64,000 nucleotides of DNA from Laspinema palackyanum D2c. GTDB taxonomy: Bacteria; Cyanobacteriota; Cyanobacteriia; Cyanobacteriales; Laspinemataceae. This document shows positions 1-8,891 of this stretch, piece by piece. Positions within the stretch are counted from its first letter, which is position 1; every line of letters begins with the position of its first letter. Under the pieces are notes generated by a model. It did no database searches. It was not told the origin of the DNA and worked only from the letters and a program-made list of their open reading frames with translations. The translations under genes and the position numbers were made by a program. The stretch lies in NCBI RefSeq assembly GCF_025370875.1, contig NZ_JAMXFD010000001.1, positions 360,937 to 424,936 of the forward strand, written 5' to 3'.

Positions 1-880
1 CGGTGGCCAAATCCCACAGTTTCAGGGTTTTATCCCTAGATGCGGAAACCGCTTGTTTCCCCCAAGGTGTGATGGCGACTGCATATACCCAGCTACTATG
101 CCCCGTGAGGGTGGCCAGTTCCGACCCGGTGGTCAAATCCCACAGTTTCAAGGTTTCATCCCAGGATGCGGAAACCGCTTGGTTACCCGAAGGTGTGATG
201 GCGACTGCATTTACCGGCCCACTATGGCCAGTGAGGGTGGCCAGTTCCGACCCGGTGGCCACATCCCACAGTTTGAGGGTGTCATCATTGGATGCAGAAA
301 CCGCTTGTTTGCCGTCTGGGGTAATGGCGACTGCGTTTACCGTGGAACGATGCCCGGTGAGGGTGGCCAGTTCCGACCCGGTGGCCAAATCCCACAGTTT
401 CAGGGTGTTATCATTGGATGCGGAAACTGCTTGTTTACCGTTGGGGGTGATTGCAACTGCCATTACCGAGTCACTATGCCCGGTGAGGGTGGCTAGTTCC
501 GACCCGGTGGCCAAATCCCACAGTTTCAGGGTGTTATCATTGGATGCGGAAACTGCTTGTTTGCCTGAAGGTGTGATGGCGACTGCATTTACCGACCCAC
601 TATGCCCAGTGAAGGTGGCCAGTTCCAACCCGGTGGCCAAATCCCACAGTTTCAGGGTGTAATCTCTGGATGCGGAAACCGCTTGTTTGCCCGAAGGTGT
701 GATGGCGACTGCATTTACATCGTTACTATGCCCTATGAGGGTCGCTAGTTCCGACCCGGTGGCCAAATCCCACAGTTTCAGGGTTTTATCATTGGATGCG
801 GAAACTGCTTGTTTACCGTCAGGTGTGATGGCCACTGCATTTACCCCGTCACTATGCCCGGAGAAGGTGCGAAGCAGGGG
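1..880. repeat. 126-bp tandem coding repeats (WD40 blades)
   Basis: Seven units of 126 bp begin with ACAGTTT-type blocks near 16, 142, 268, 394, 520, 646 and 772. They differ at only a few positions each. The regular period and near identity suggest recent expansion or gene conversion. The array continues beyond position 1. Confidence 0.85.
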
Positions 881-1309
881 TCCTCCTGGGGGAGTGAGAT
901 GAGCCGTCAGGGGTCGAAACCAGGGTTTTCCTCGCCATTGTTTCGCTTGTTGCAGGAGGGTTAGAATCTCTGGGTCAGAAAATGACAACAACCGCCCCAA
1001 CAACTGCCCTGCTAACTGGCTATTATCCTCTGCCAGCACATGAGCCGACAGCCGTAGCGCCCCTTGAATCCGTTTTAACCCCGGTTGCTCCTCTGCTGGC
1101 AGCAACGGCAAGAGTAAATCATAATCATCAATCAGGGCCGTGATTCCCACTGCGCCTAACTTCTGTTCCAAAAAGCCCCAATCCGTTAACCAGGCTTTCA
1201 TCCGCTGCACCTGTTTTCCCTTTGCCCATAGACGGATTTGGTTGCGTAGTATATACAGCCGTTTTTGAGAGGACTGTTGCTGAATCCAAGCTCCTAATTT
1301 TGTCGTCAT
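1..1309 (-). CDS. WD40-repeat protein, partial (C-terminus lies outside the window)
   Basis: The minus-strand frame opens with ATG at 1309 (M-T-T-K-L-G-A-W-I) and stays open to the window edge, about 436 codons. Residues 1-140 are a helical region. From there, units of 42 residues repeat with GHSD-VNAVAITPDGKQ-AVSAS and KLWDLATG signatures, typical WD40 blades. Seven units are visible, at an exact 126-bp period and nearly identical at DNA level. Its ATG overlaps the TGA of the upstream ATPase gene (ATGA), so the two are translationally coupled. Related cyanobacterial proteins carry ATPase and WD40 parts in one chain, so this is likely the sensor half of a split STAND protein. The plus-strand reading frames here are shadows. 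Confidence 0.85.
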   Translation of the reverse strand, partial: MTTKLGAWIQQQSSQKRLYILRNQIRLWAKGKQVQRMKAWLTDWGFLEQKLGAVGITALIDDYDLLLPLLPAEEQPGLKRIQGALRLSAHVLAEDNSQLAGQLLGRLLSFSDPEILTLLQQAKQWRGKPWFRPLTAHLTPPGGPLLRTFSGHSDGVNAVAITPDGKQAVSASNDKTLKLWDLATGSELATLIGHSNDVNAVAITPSGKQAVSASRDYTLKLWDLATGLELATFTGHSGSVNAVAITPSGKQAVSASNDNTLKLWDLATGSELATLTGHSDSVMAVAITPNGKQAVSASNDNTLKLWDLATGSELATLTGHRSTVNAVAITPDGKQAVSASNDDTLKLWDVATGSELATLTGHSGPVNAVAITPSGNQAVSASWDETLKLWDLTTGSELATLTGHSSWVYAVAITPWGKQAVSASRDKTLKLWDLAT

Positions 1310-3228
1310 AGGGGCGCACCATCGGCTAGATTGTCACCCATGCGCCGGTTAATATCTTCTAAATCAATCCCTGAATCTTCCGCTTGCTCATTGAGAAAGT
1401 CGCTGAACGACGCATGATAAACGCTGTAGCACTTTTCTCTCTCAATCGTTTGAAAGCGCAAAAACTGCTCCCATTCTTCCAAAACTGAACGCACGCGAGA
1501 TTTTGAGAGGCCCGCCAACTCCGCTAATAACGGGCGGGAAACAGGTTCTGGAGATTCTGAGAGAACATAAATGATGCGAATTTTATCAATCGGTAACGGG
1601 TCGGTATTCATCCCCATCAATCGCCAATGTTTTTGATAATACCGTTTCAACCCGAAGGGCAAACTGTCCAGGGTTTCACTCTCATACAGTCCCTTGTCAA
1701 TGTCATTCAAGACATAGCGCAAATACATAAAATTATTTTCACTTTTCGCCACCAGTTCCGTAAAAAACTGCTCTGGGGTGGAGTGGCGCGATGTCACCCA
1801 GTCCTGAATCTGGGGACTCTGCTGCCAGCGTTTCTCGGCGTAGTGACGGGCATCCCGCGCACTTTCTGCGGGATACTGCATTAAATCAAAGGTGGTTTCA
1901 TAGTCACACAGGGGCAGGGTTAGTTGTTTCGGGCGTTTGGAGAGGATAAAATAGACCTGATCCGGTAGGGTATCGGGTAAATAGAGGAGATTACTGCCCG
2001 GGGTTTGGCTGGAGGCATCCACCTCATCTAAGGCATCCACCACCACAATTAATTTTTGTCCTGGGGGTAAGGTTTTACTCGCTTCCCCCAACAATCGGGC
2101 TAACACATTGCCATCTTCTGTGGTCTTTTCTGGCAACTGAGGATAATCCAGGTGATAGCCCTCAATCAGTTGTCTGCAAATATTTTCTAGGAATTGTTGC
2201 GGCTTAATTATCCCTTGGGCTTGAATATTAAAATGAGTGAGACAGCGCCCTTGCCATACCTCGACTAATTTGGCGAGAATGGCACTTTTCCCTACTCCTG
2301 GGTCAGCTTCCAGGATAAAATAGCCCTTGGGGTTCTTGTGCAAAAAGTCCCGAATCGCGGCAAATACATATTTGCGCCCGACAAAATCTTGGATTTTCTC
2401 AGCAATCAGGGTTTCACATTCTTGAGGAATCGGTAAGCGGGGTTTGGTGAGGTCAAAATACTGCTGTAAAGTTCCCCGCAGTTGGCCCAGTTCGTCTCGG
2501 ATGCCGGTCTCTAAGTGGGTTAAAATCTGGATGATATCTTGTTGTTTGAGCGCCTGTTGGTGGGTTTGGGCGAGATTATCCCGGAGTAAATCCAACACCA
2601 TCCCACTAAACGCCGGTCCCCCTTCCCGGGCATCTTGTTTCAAGACTTCCCGCAGGTTATGGGAAAACCGTTGATGGAGATGTTGACTAATGGCATCGAT
2701 CGCATCTTGGTATTCGCTAACCTCTGCCGGTAAATGGGGTTGGTGTTGTTCCATCAACCAGGTAATCAGCTTTTGCCAACTCTCTAAATCCAGAGTGGCG
2801 ATCGCCGTTTCAGCAGCATTAGCGGCGAAAACATAGCGCAACTGGGGTTCTCGAATGGGGAGATAGTCCCCGGGACTCTGGCGATCGCGCTCAATTTGGA
2901 GCCAGTATTGTTCCGTTTCCTGGGCTAAACTCTTTAATACCGGGGCAATATCGCGATATTTGTCTTCTTGGGAGATATGGAGAATTCCCAAGGCGATCGC
3001 CCTTCCTGCCGCTTTGGGTAAATCTTCATTGGTTAAAACTTGGGAACTATCCCGCAGTTTTTTAGCCAAATCGAGTAATTTGGTAGCCGCCATGCTATTG
3101 AGTAGGGGTGAAGCAAACTCTGCTAACAGGGGGATTGCCGTTGCGCCACCGGCTACCACGGACCCGATGGAGAGGAAGGCGGTTACTCCTAAGAGTAGCT
3201 TATGTTCTTTAATAATCTGAAGCACCAT
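1306..3228 (-). CDS. NACHT/STAND-type NTPase with hydrophobic N-terminus
   Basis: 640 residues. Residues 10-45 are hydrophobic and glycine/alanine-rich, so membrane anchoring is likely. Residues 50-270 are helical with no family I recognise. A Walker A motif (EADPGVGKSA) lies at 307-316 and a Walker B (LIVVVDALDEVD) at about 393-404, followed by an ArsR-like winged-helix stretch near 560-620. This is the layout of NACHT/NB-ARC signalling ATPases. The stop overlaps the start of the WD40 gene by 4 nt. Normally ATPase and sensor are one chain, so either a -1 frame change split an ancestral gene or the two subunits assemble. The role (stress signalling or defence) is inference. Confidence 0.75.
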   Translation of the reverse strand: MVLQIIKEHKLLLGVTAFLSIGSVVAGGATAIPLLAEFASPLLNSMAATKLLDLAKKLRDSSQVLTNEDLPKAAGRAIALGILHISQEDKYRDIAPVLKSLAQETEQYWLQIERDRQSPGDYLPIREPQLRYVFAANAAETAIATLDLESWQKLITWLMEQHQPHLPAEVSEYQDAIDAISQHLHQRFSHNLREVLKQDAREGGPAFSGMVLDLLRDNLAQTHQQALKQQDIIQILTHLETGIRDELGQLRGTLQQYFDLTKPRLPIPQECETLIAEKIQDFVGRKYVFAAIRDFLHKNPKGYFILEADPGVGKSAILAKLVEVWQGRCLTHFNIQAQGIIKPQQFLENICRQLIEGYHLDYPQLPEKTTEDGNVLARLLGEASKTLPPGQKLIVVVDALDEVDASSQTPGSNLLYLPDTLPDQVYFILSKRPKQLTLPLCDYETTFDLMQYPAESARDARHYAEKRWQQSPQIQDWVTSRHSTPEQFFTELVAKSENNFMYLRYVLNDIDKGLYESETLDSLPFGLKRYYQKHWRLMGMNTDPLPIDKIRIIYVLSESPEPVSRPLLAELAGLSKSRVRSVLEEWEQFLRFQTIEREKCYSVYHASFSDFLNEQAEDSGIDLEDINRRMGDNLADGAPL

Positions 3229-3319
3229 AAGGAAGGCAAGGGGTATTAAGGGTGGGCAAAGTGGAAGTTGCGACTACAACAGGCTATCTGCTGTTTTATT
3301 GTACCCTTGGCAACCCACC

Positions 3320-3383
3320 CAGAAACCGGGTTTGGTGCATAACTTTTGCTACATCACCAAGATTGTCGAAAGAAACCCGGTTG
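3320..3383. repeat. Imperfect inverted repeat, AGAAACCGGGTTT family
   Basis: CCAGAAACCGGGTTTGGTG and AAGAAACCCGGTT face each other about 35 bp apart. The same pair recurs at 36576, 51439 and 51629, so this is an interspersed hairpin-forming family. Confidence 0.6.
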
Positions 3384-3413
3384 ATTGATGTCTTGGAATT
3401 AGGAAGAACTTTT

Positions 3414-3923
3414 TCAAGTCATCGGGACATCCGATCGCCGGTTAGTCCAGATTCCTCCAGGTTCCAGTGTCACCAGCCGATTATTAGGGGTAAATAACTC
3501 CCAATAGGACAAGTCAAAATCATCCTCTAAGTCGGGAAACACTTTCAACTGATAGCCATTAGTGAATCCCACAATCAGCACTAAATCAGGATAGTTCGTT
3601 TCAACATCCGTGATAGTCGTGCCTTCAATAACCTTCACTTTCTCCTTAAACACTTCTGCGGGTTCTGCTGTACTGGTAATGATACCACTAGCGGATTCCA
3701 GACTCCACTCAGAACCCCTTGTCCCTAATATCCATTCTCCTTTGTATTTACCCGCCATTACTTTCTGCTTATAAGGAATTTTCCCTCCGATATCCAGGGT
3801 TAGTTCATCCCCATAGCTTAAACGCGCTGCCCAACAGGTTTGACCAATAATGCTACGAATAATCGGTTTCAGTTCACTAAGGTCTGCATCTACCGTGATT
3901 TTTTGAATTGTATCTACTGTCAT
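3414..3923 (-). CDS. Conserved hypothetical protein, 169 aa
   Basis: A soluble, acidic, beta-rich sequence without signal peptide or membrane segment. Visible blocks are LSYGDELTLDIGG near residue 38, WILGTRGSEW near residue 65, and a C-terminal block with FTNGYQLKVFPD then YWELFTPNNR. I do not recognise a named family with certainty. The C-terminal pattern recalls small single-domain proteins, some of them immunity-like. It sits between the NACHT gene and a 65-residue gene on the same strand, with 185 and 343 bp gaps, so an operon is not demonstrated. Confidence 0.6.
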   Translation of the reverse strand: MTVDTIQKITVDADLSELKPIIRSIIGQTCWAARLSYGDELTLDIGGKIPYKQKVMAGKYKGEWILGTRGSEWSLESASGIITSTAEPAEVFKEKVKVIEGTTITDVETNYPDLVLIVGFTNGYQLKVFPDLEDDFDLSYWELFTPNNRLVTLEPGGIWTNRRSDVPMT

Positions 3924-4266
3924 ACTTTCCTCTTTCAGTCAATTTGATGAAATAACTTTGTATTTTGATAAAATAGTCTTACTCAACAACTTACTATTAT
4001 AATATTGTTGATGCTTCAAATGACGGAATACTGTTTTCATCTGTTTAAGAATGGGGTAATTTTTGAGATTTACCCCATCCGTACTATTTTGTGAAGGTAA
4101 AGGTTTTAACCTCAAGTAGAATTAAAAAAATACTTCATCAGCAATTTTCTCCTAATAATTTACGACACATAAGGTTTCTTATCAATAACAGTTTTTGGGT
4201 ATTTGTTTGAGATTTGAGGGATTTTTGGTTTAATTTTTCTTTTTTAATGATTAGGAGCTTATCAGG
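3924..4266. other. AT-rich intergenic region with one hairpin
   Basis: No ORF is credible here. The only clear structure is a 9-bp stem at 4051-4078 (ATGGGGTAA, 10-nt loop, TTACCCCAT). Base composition is much more AT-rich than in the flanking housekeeping genes, as often seen beside acquired genes. Confidence 0.5.
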
Positions 4267-4464
4267 CTAGCTGGGTTCCCCAAAGAACTCACGAGCTTTT
4301 TCTATCAATTCTTCCCAGGTAAAATCCCCGCGATCCTTGCTGCCTCCACATCCGGCCTTTTTTTCAGCCTCAATAAAGTCTCCAAAGTCTTTTCTCTCGT
4401 CTCTGTTCATCCTAAATTTCCTGCCAATATCGTCAATTTGCTTTTTGTCTCTTTTAGGGGCCAT
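4267..4464 (-). CDS. Small charged protein resembling a polymorphic-toxin C-terminal tail
   Basis: 65 residues from ATG at 4464; an in-frame GTG at 4479 would add five. It is rich in Lys, Asp and Glu, with the pattern RDERKDFGDFIEAEK, a CGG, then DRGDFTWEELIEKAREF. Similar 'refgdfIE...DRGDFTYEEL' strings occur at the C-terminal tips of some RHS or other polymorphic toxins; I recall this pattern only loosely. No toxin body lies upstream, where pdxA begins, so this may be an orphan tip or an unrelated small protein. Start and function are uncertain. Confidence 0.4.
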   Translation of the reverse strand: MAPKRDKKQIDDIGRKFRMNRDERKDFGDFIEAEKKAGCGGSKDRGDFTWEELIEKAREFFGEPS

Positions 4465-4562
4465 TATTTTTTCATCCACGTAAAGTTACTGACCAAGCTC
4501 TTTAGCTTGGTTGAAAGGGTGTTTAGTGCCATAAGAAATGTACATCACTCCTTCGATATAGT

Positions 4563-5609
4563 TTACAAGTGACGCGCAGCTCCTCGCTGACTTGCTAACT
4601 CAGCGGCTAACTGCAACGCCGATTCCATACTAGCGCAATCGGCGATGCCTTGTCCGGCGATATCGAAGGCGGTGCCGTGGTCGGGGGAGGTGCGGATGAA
4701 GGGGAGGCCGATGGTGGTGTTGACGGCTTTATCGAAGGCCATTAATTTGACGGGAATTAAGCCTTGATCGTGGTAGAGGGCGAGATATGCATCATGGGCA
4801 TTTGTAGCGGTTCCAAACCAAGCTTGGCCCGGTTTTACCCAGAGGGTATCTGGGGGAATTGGTCCATCAATTGTGGCTTGAGGATGGAGGGTTTGTTGTT
4901 GTTTAATCCAGGGAATTAACCAGTCTTTTTCTTCGGTTCCAAGTTGTCCGTTTTCTCCACTGTGAGGGTTGAGTCCGGAGATGGCGATGTGGGGGGTTTG
5001 GATGCCGAAATCTTGGCGCAGGCATTCGATTAAGAGGTCTAATTTCCAGGTGAGAAGTTCCGGGGTGAGGGCGTCGGGGACTTGGCGTAGGGGGATGTGG
5101 GTGGTGGCGAGGAGGGTGCGGAGGGTCCAGTGGCTGTGGGGGGATTTGGCGACGAATAGCATTCCGAAGCGTTTGATTTGGGCGCTTTCGGCGAGGAGTT
5201 CGGTTTGTCCGGGATAGGGATGTCCCGCAGCTTTCCAGCCGGTTTTGGCGATGGGTCCGGTGACGATCGCCTGGAAGTCTCCGGCAAGGGTTCGGGCGAT
5301 CGCCGCTTGCATATAAGCAAAACTGGCGGCACCACTGGCAGCATTGCCGGTCCCGAGGGCGATCGCCTCCTGGTTAAGGTCAATATCTAGGATGGGAAAC
5401 TGTTCAGGATCGGCGATCGCGGTTTGTGATTTGAGTTGTTGATAGCACTGTTGCAGCAGTTTCCGACTGCCGACGAGGGTGATTTGACAATTTTGGGCGA
5501 TTTCGGGGTCTGCTAGGGCTTTGAGGATGACTTCCGGACCAATTCCGGCAGGGTCTCCGAGGGTGACGGCGAGATGGGGACGGTTGAGGGTTGAGGGTTG
5601 GGTTTCCAT
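4563..5609 (-). CDS. pdxA: 4-hydroxythreonine-4-phosphate dehydrogenase
   Basis: 348 residues, normal for PdxA. It oxidises 4-phosphooxy-threonine in the DXP-dependent pyridoxal 5'-phosphate pathway, in the cytosol. The N-terminus reads [15 protein letters not shown], the family hallmark. [12 protein letters not shown], the metal-ligand region around [24 protein letters not shown] and the C-terminal [11 protein letters not shown] with a later [14 protein letters not shown] follow in order. The gene stands alone on this strand. A long MITE-like palindrome begins 45 bp upstream of its start. Confidence 0.95.
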   Translation of the reverse strand: METQPSTLNRPHLAVTLGDPAGIGPEVILKALADPEIAQNCQITLVGSRKLLQQCYQQLKSQTAIADPEQFPILDIDLNQEAIALGTGNAASGAASFAYMQAAIARTLAGDFQAIVTGPIAKTGWKAAGHPYPGQTELLAESAQIKRFGMLFVAKSPHSHWTLRTLLATTHIPLRQVPDALTPELLTWKLDLLIECLRQDFGIQTPHIAISGLNPHSGENGQLGTEEKDWLIPWIKQQQTLHPQATIDGPIPPDTLWVKPGQAWFGTATNAHDAYLALYHDQGLIPVKLMAFDKAVNTTIGLPFIRTSPDHGTAFDIAGQGIADCASMESALQLAAELASQRGAARHL

Positions 5610-5654
5610 GAGGGTGCGGGTAGGCGATCGCAGATCCAGGCATATCTTCGTTAC

Positions 5655-5820
5655 AACCCGCAGGCTAAAGCCTGGGGCTACACAGGCGAAGCCTGCCTTC
5701 GCAGGCTAATCCATAAAACCGACTGTTTACAACCAGATTTTGGTATTAAAAATCTATTGTACTCTTTAGCCTGCGAAGGCAGGCTTTGTTCGTGTAGCCC
5801 CAGGCTTTAGCCTGCGGGTT
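5655..5820. repeat. Long MITE-like palindrome
   Basis: Two 53-bp arms (5655-5707 and 5768-5820) are inverted copies matching at about 49 of 53 positions, separated by a 60-bp AT-rich centre. Each arm also contains small internal palindromes (GCAGGCTAAAGCCTG and AGCCTGCCTTCGCAGGCT). No ORF is credible inside. It looks like a non-autonomous mobile element or large REP. Confidence 0.75.
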
Positions 5821-6084
5821 TTGGGTTCCTGGCCCTGAGTGGGTACTAATGGGGAGTTGTTTTGGCACGCAGCCCAGTTGCTAATATTTCTCAACCTGTT
5901 TGGTCAGTCGGTTGATTTCTTAAAACTTAACAATTTGAATGAAGTCTGATGGGATGACCATGATAATATATTAGAGGACAAGTGTTTGTTGCTATTTTAA
6001 CGTTTTAGAGCGACGGCTCTTTATGATTATCGGTTAACAGCACGCAAACGATGCCTAAATAAAAGTTAACCCGGTTGGATCGCC

Positions 6085-6654
6085 ATGAACCAGACAAAAC
6101 CCAACGAGCATGAGTCAATTTATCAGTTAAAAGTCACCATCAAAGAAAGTGAACCTCTGATTTGGCGCGAAATTCAGGTTCGCAGTCACATTACCCTGTA
6201 TAAACTCCAGCGGATTTTGCAAGTGGTGATGGGATGGGGAAATACCCATTTGCATCAATTCACCATTGATGGAACTTGTTACGGTCAATCTCACCCGGAA
6301 TATGGCTTAGAAATGAAAACTGAGCGCAGGGCGAGACTAGATGAATTAGTGCCGGAAGAAAATGCCAGCTTTATCTATGAATATAACTTAGATGATAGTT
6401 GGTTGCATCACATTACTGTGGAAAAAATTCTGGAACCGACGCCTGGGGTACATTATCCCCGGTGTGTGGCAGGAGATCGCGCTTGTCCTCCTGAAGAATG
6501 TGGCGGCATTCGCGGGTATGCCGAGGTGTTAGAAATCCTCAAAAATCCTGAAGATCCAGACTATGCAGAAACCCGAGAATGGGTGAAGGAAGATTTTGAC
6601 CCCGAGGTATTCGATATTGAGGAAGTGAATCGACAGCTTAAAGCGATTCGATAA
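6085..6654 (+). CDS. Plasmid pRiA4b ORF-3 family protein
   Basis: 189 residues matching the pRiA4b ORF-3 family. The core runs YQLKVTIKESEPLIWREIQV, then LYKLQRILQVVMGW near residue 45, then a Trp-His block DDSWLHHITVEKI and the Cys-rich tail RCVAGDRACPPEECGG. Members are widespread in bacteria, sometimes beside mobile elements, and have no established biochemical role; the Cys/His residues suggest metal binding. The gene is followed by a 9-nt-loop hairpin at 6702-6732. Confidence 0.85.
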   Translation: MNQTKPNEHESIYQLKVTIKESEPLIWREIQVRSHITLYKLQRILQVVMGWGNTHLHQFTIDGTCYGQSHPEYGLEMKTERRARLDELVPEENASFIYEYNLDDSWLHHITVEKILEPTPGVHYPRCVAGDRACPPEECGGIRGYAEVLEILKNPEDPDYAETREWVKEDFDPEVFDIEEVNRQLKAIR

Positions 6655-6701
6655 ATCCGCTTAAGGTTGGGGAAATAGACTCGACAATCTCTCTCGCCGT
6701 C

Positions 6702-6732
6702 TTGTCAGGGTAAATTTAAGATACCCTGACAA
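6702..6732. terminator. Hairpin after the pRiA4b ORF-3 gene
   Basis: Perfect 11-bp stem TTGTCAGGGTA / TACCCTGACAA with a 9-nt loop, about 48 bp after the stop. No long T-run follows, so termination is possible but not certain. Confidence 0.45.
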
Positions 6733-6888
6733 TTGTGCTGTGGGAGAAGGGAGAAGGAGTCAGATGACCTCAGAGGAAAGGGAACAGAGATAAGTCCTCG
6801 GGGATTGGGCAAAATAGAGGGCGATCGCCTACAATTAACAAATCAGATTGAGGACCCTTGACCTTTTTATCAATCAGGACTTAGCATT

Positions 6889-7737
6889 ATGGGGCTAACT
6901 ATCAGTTATGATTTTGATTTAGGCTCAAACTCCATTGAACTGGCCCGGGAAAAAATCCACGCCTTGCACAAAGCGGCGATTAACTTACCCTTTGAAAAGG
7001 TGAGTGAAGTCGTGGAATTAGTCGCGGAACCCTGCCGAGATCAGCGAAATAAAATGGACGAACTGCATCGGTTTTTACAATTAGAGGCAGCCCGGGGGAT
7101 AGAATACGAAAACTCCTACTTTTTTGTAGATCCAGTACAGTTGATTGCCTTTACTGTATTACCGGGAAAGGGATGCGAATCTGCTAATTTTGGACTGGCA
7201 TTGTTTCCGGAAACGACGGAAATTAAACTCAGAAAACCTGAACCCGGTGCAGACCCGAATGAGATAAAACCCTGGGGTTGGGAGGATTTTAAAATAAAAC
7301 TTGAGGAAAAAAGAACTGGGAAAATAGATGAGACCAAAGTAGAAATTCGTACTATACCCACAAATTTAACCCATTGGTCTTGGTCGAATTTTTGCAAAAC
7401 CCAGTATGCCAGCAATCCGGAATATGGAGGAATGAAAAACTTTCTGAAATGTCACGGATTGGTTATTCAAATGTTAGATATTGCCCAGGACCTGGGAATT
7501 TTAGAATCAGTTTATGATGAAGGGGGATATTGGGACAGCCGCAACACCCAAAATCTCAGTCAGTCTGTGGGGAATTATAATGCGTTAGTTGCTGGAGTTG
7601 TGGGGGGATTGAAAACCCTATTGACCCAAGAGGGAATCAAGGCTCAAACCCAGGCCCCGATTACCGACTATCCCAATTATGAATATTTGGAGGCGGAAGG
7701 AGAACAGCAGATTAAGCGGCAGCAAGAGAGGGAATAA
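6889..7737 (+). CDS. Hypothetical protein, 282 aa
   Basis: No family recognised. The protein is soluble and acidic, with blocks LTISYDFDLGSNSIELAREK at the start, a mid-section ALFPETTEIKLRKPEP, and THWSWSNFCKTQYASNPEYGG near residue 165. The C-terminal third contains GNYNALVAGVVGGLKTLL and ends in a Gln/Arg/Glu tail. It has no membrane segment or signal peptide. The ATG at 6889 gives the longest consistent frame. It lies 234 bp after the pRiA4b ORF-3 gene and converges with the WD40 gene. Confidence 0.7.
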   Translation: MGLTISYDFDLGSNSIELAREKIHALHKAAINLPFEKVSEVVELVAEPCRDQRNKMDELHRFLQLEAARGIEYENSYFFVDPVQLIAFTVLPGKGCESANFGLALFPETTEIKLRKPEPGADPNEIKPWGWEDFKIKLEEKRTGKIDETKVEIRTIPTNLTHWSWSNFCKTQYASNPEYGGMKNFLKCHGLVIQMLDIAQDLGILESVYDEGGYWDSRNTQNLSQSVGNYNALVAGVVGGLKTLLTQEGIKAQTQAPITDYPNYEYLEAEGEQQIKRQQERE

Positions 7738-7756
7738 AGCCCCGATGAACTGAGGG

Positions 7757-8677
7757 TTAGGGTGGCGAGGAGGCGGGGTGAAGACGCCAGAGTTTAATGG
7801 TTTTATCATCACCGCCGGTGGCTAAAGTGCGTCCATCGGGGCTGAATGCGATCGCAAAGACATAGCTAGAATGGTCCCGCAAGGTTGCCAATTCTTCCCC
7901 AGTTTCTACCGCCCAAATCTTAATGGTTTTATCACTGCTGGCACTGCCTAAATAGCGACCATCGGGACTAAAAGCCAGGGAGCGAATTCCATCCGTATGT
8001 CCGGTTAAGGTATGAATTAATTCCCCAGTTTGGGTATGCCAAAGTTTCACCGTTGAATCGAGACTGCTGCTGGCTAACATTTCTCCATCGGGGCTAAATT
8101 TAACACATTCAATCGGATTAGAATGAGCCTGAATGGTGCGATAACTTTCCCCGATCGCCACGTTCCAGAGTTTGATTGTACGGTCCCAACTGCCACTGAC
8201 TAAAGCCCTGCCATCGGGACTAAATGCCACAGTAACCGTGGGTTTTTCATGACCTCTGAGCGTTTGCAACGCCTGACCCGTGTTCGCATCCCAGAGTTTA
8301 ATGGTGCGATCCCAACTGCCACTGGCTAAGGTTTGACCATCGGGGGAAATAGCGACAGATTCGATGGGTTTGCGATGACCTTCTAGGACCCGGGTGACCT
8401 CCCCAGTGCGAACCGACCAGATTCGCAGGGTTTGGTCGAGGGACCCACTGACGAGCACTTTACCATCACTGCGGAAGGCGATCGCGTTCACGAAGTCCGT
8501 ATGACCGAGGAGGGTCTGACCTTCATCGCCGGTGTGGGGGTTCCAGAGGACGATGGTGGTATCCAGAGAGGCACTGGCTAAGGTATGTCCATCGGGACTA
8601 AAAGCCAGGTCAAGGATGGCGGCAGAATGGGCGGTGAGGGTGTGGCTACAGGTCCAGGTGGGAGAGGGATTGATCAT
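7757..8677 (-). CDS. Seven-bladed WD40 repeat protein
   Basis: 306 residues that are almost entirely WD40 repeats: seven units of about 42 residues, each with a GH or AH, an LAFSPDG-like strand and a KLW or RIW end. One closed beta-propeller fits this length exactly. There is no kinase, ATPase or signal sequence attached, so it should be a cytosolic scaffold. Unlike the WD40 gene at the left edge, its repeats are well diverged at DNA level. It is divergent to the DUF5895 gene and shows no operon partner. Confidence 0.9.
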   Translation of the reverse strand: MINPSPTWTCSHTLTAHSAAILDLAFSPDGHTLASASLDTTIVLWNPHTGDEGQTLLGHTDFVNAIAFRSDGKVLVSGSLDQTLRIWSVRTGEVTRVLEGHRKPIESVAISPDGQTLASGSWDRTIKLWDANTGQALQTLRGHEKPTVTVAFSPDGRALVSGSWDRTIKLWNVAIGESYRTIQAHSNPIECVKFSPDGEMLASSSLDSTVKLWHTQTGELIHTLTGHTDGIRSLAFSPDGRYLGSASSDKTIKIWAVETGEELATLRDHSSYVFAIAFSPDGRTLATGGDDKTIKLWRLHPASSPP

Positions 8678-8891
8678 GAACGTTGGCGATCGCGAAAATC
8701 TTAAATTTTTCAGAGTATCGAGTTCAAGGGTGCAATCGATGAATGCTAGATCTGCTCAACGGATCGGTGCGATCCGGCTCAAGAACCCCAATTGACTCAT
8801 GCCGTATTCTACTATAGCGAGTTGACCCTAAGATAGACCTTAACCCTTTCACAATCACGAGACCCGGTAAACTGAATTAGAAGCAATTAAT

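Noticed and set aside
3-902. Plus-strand ORFs over the WD40 repeats
   Set aside because: They are regular shadow frames of the minus-strand WD40 repeat; the WD40 motifs are clear only on the minus strand.
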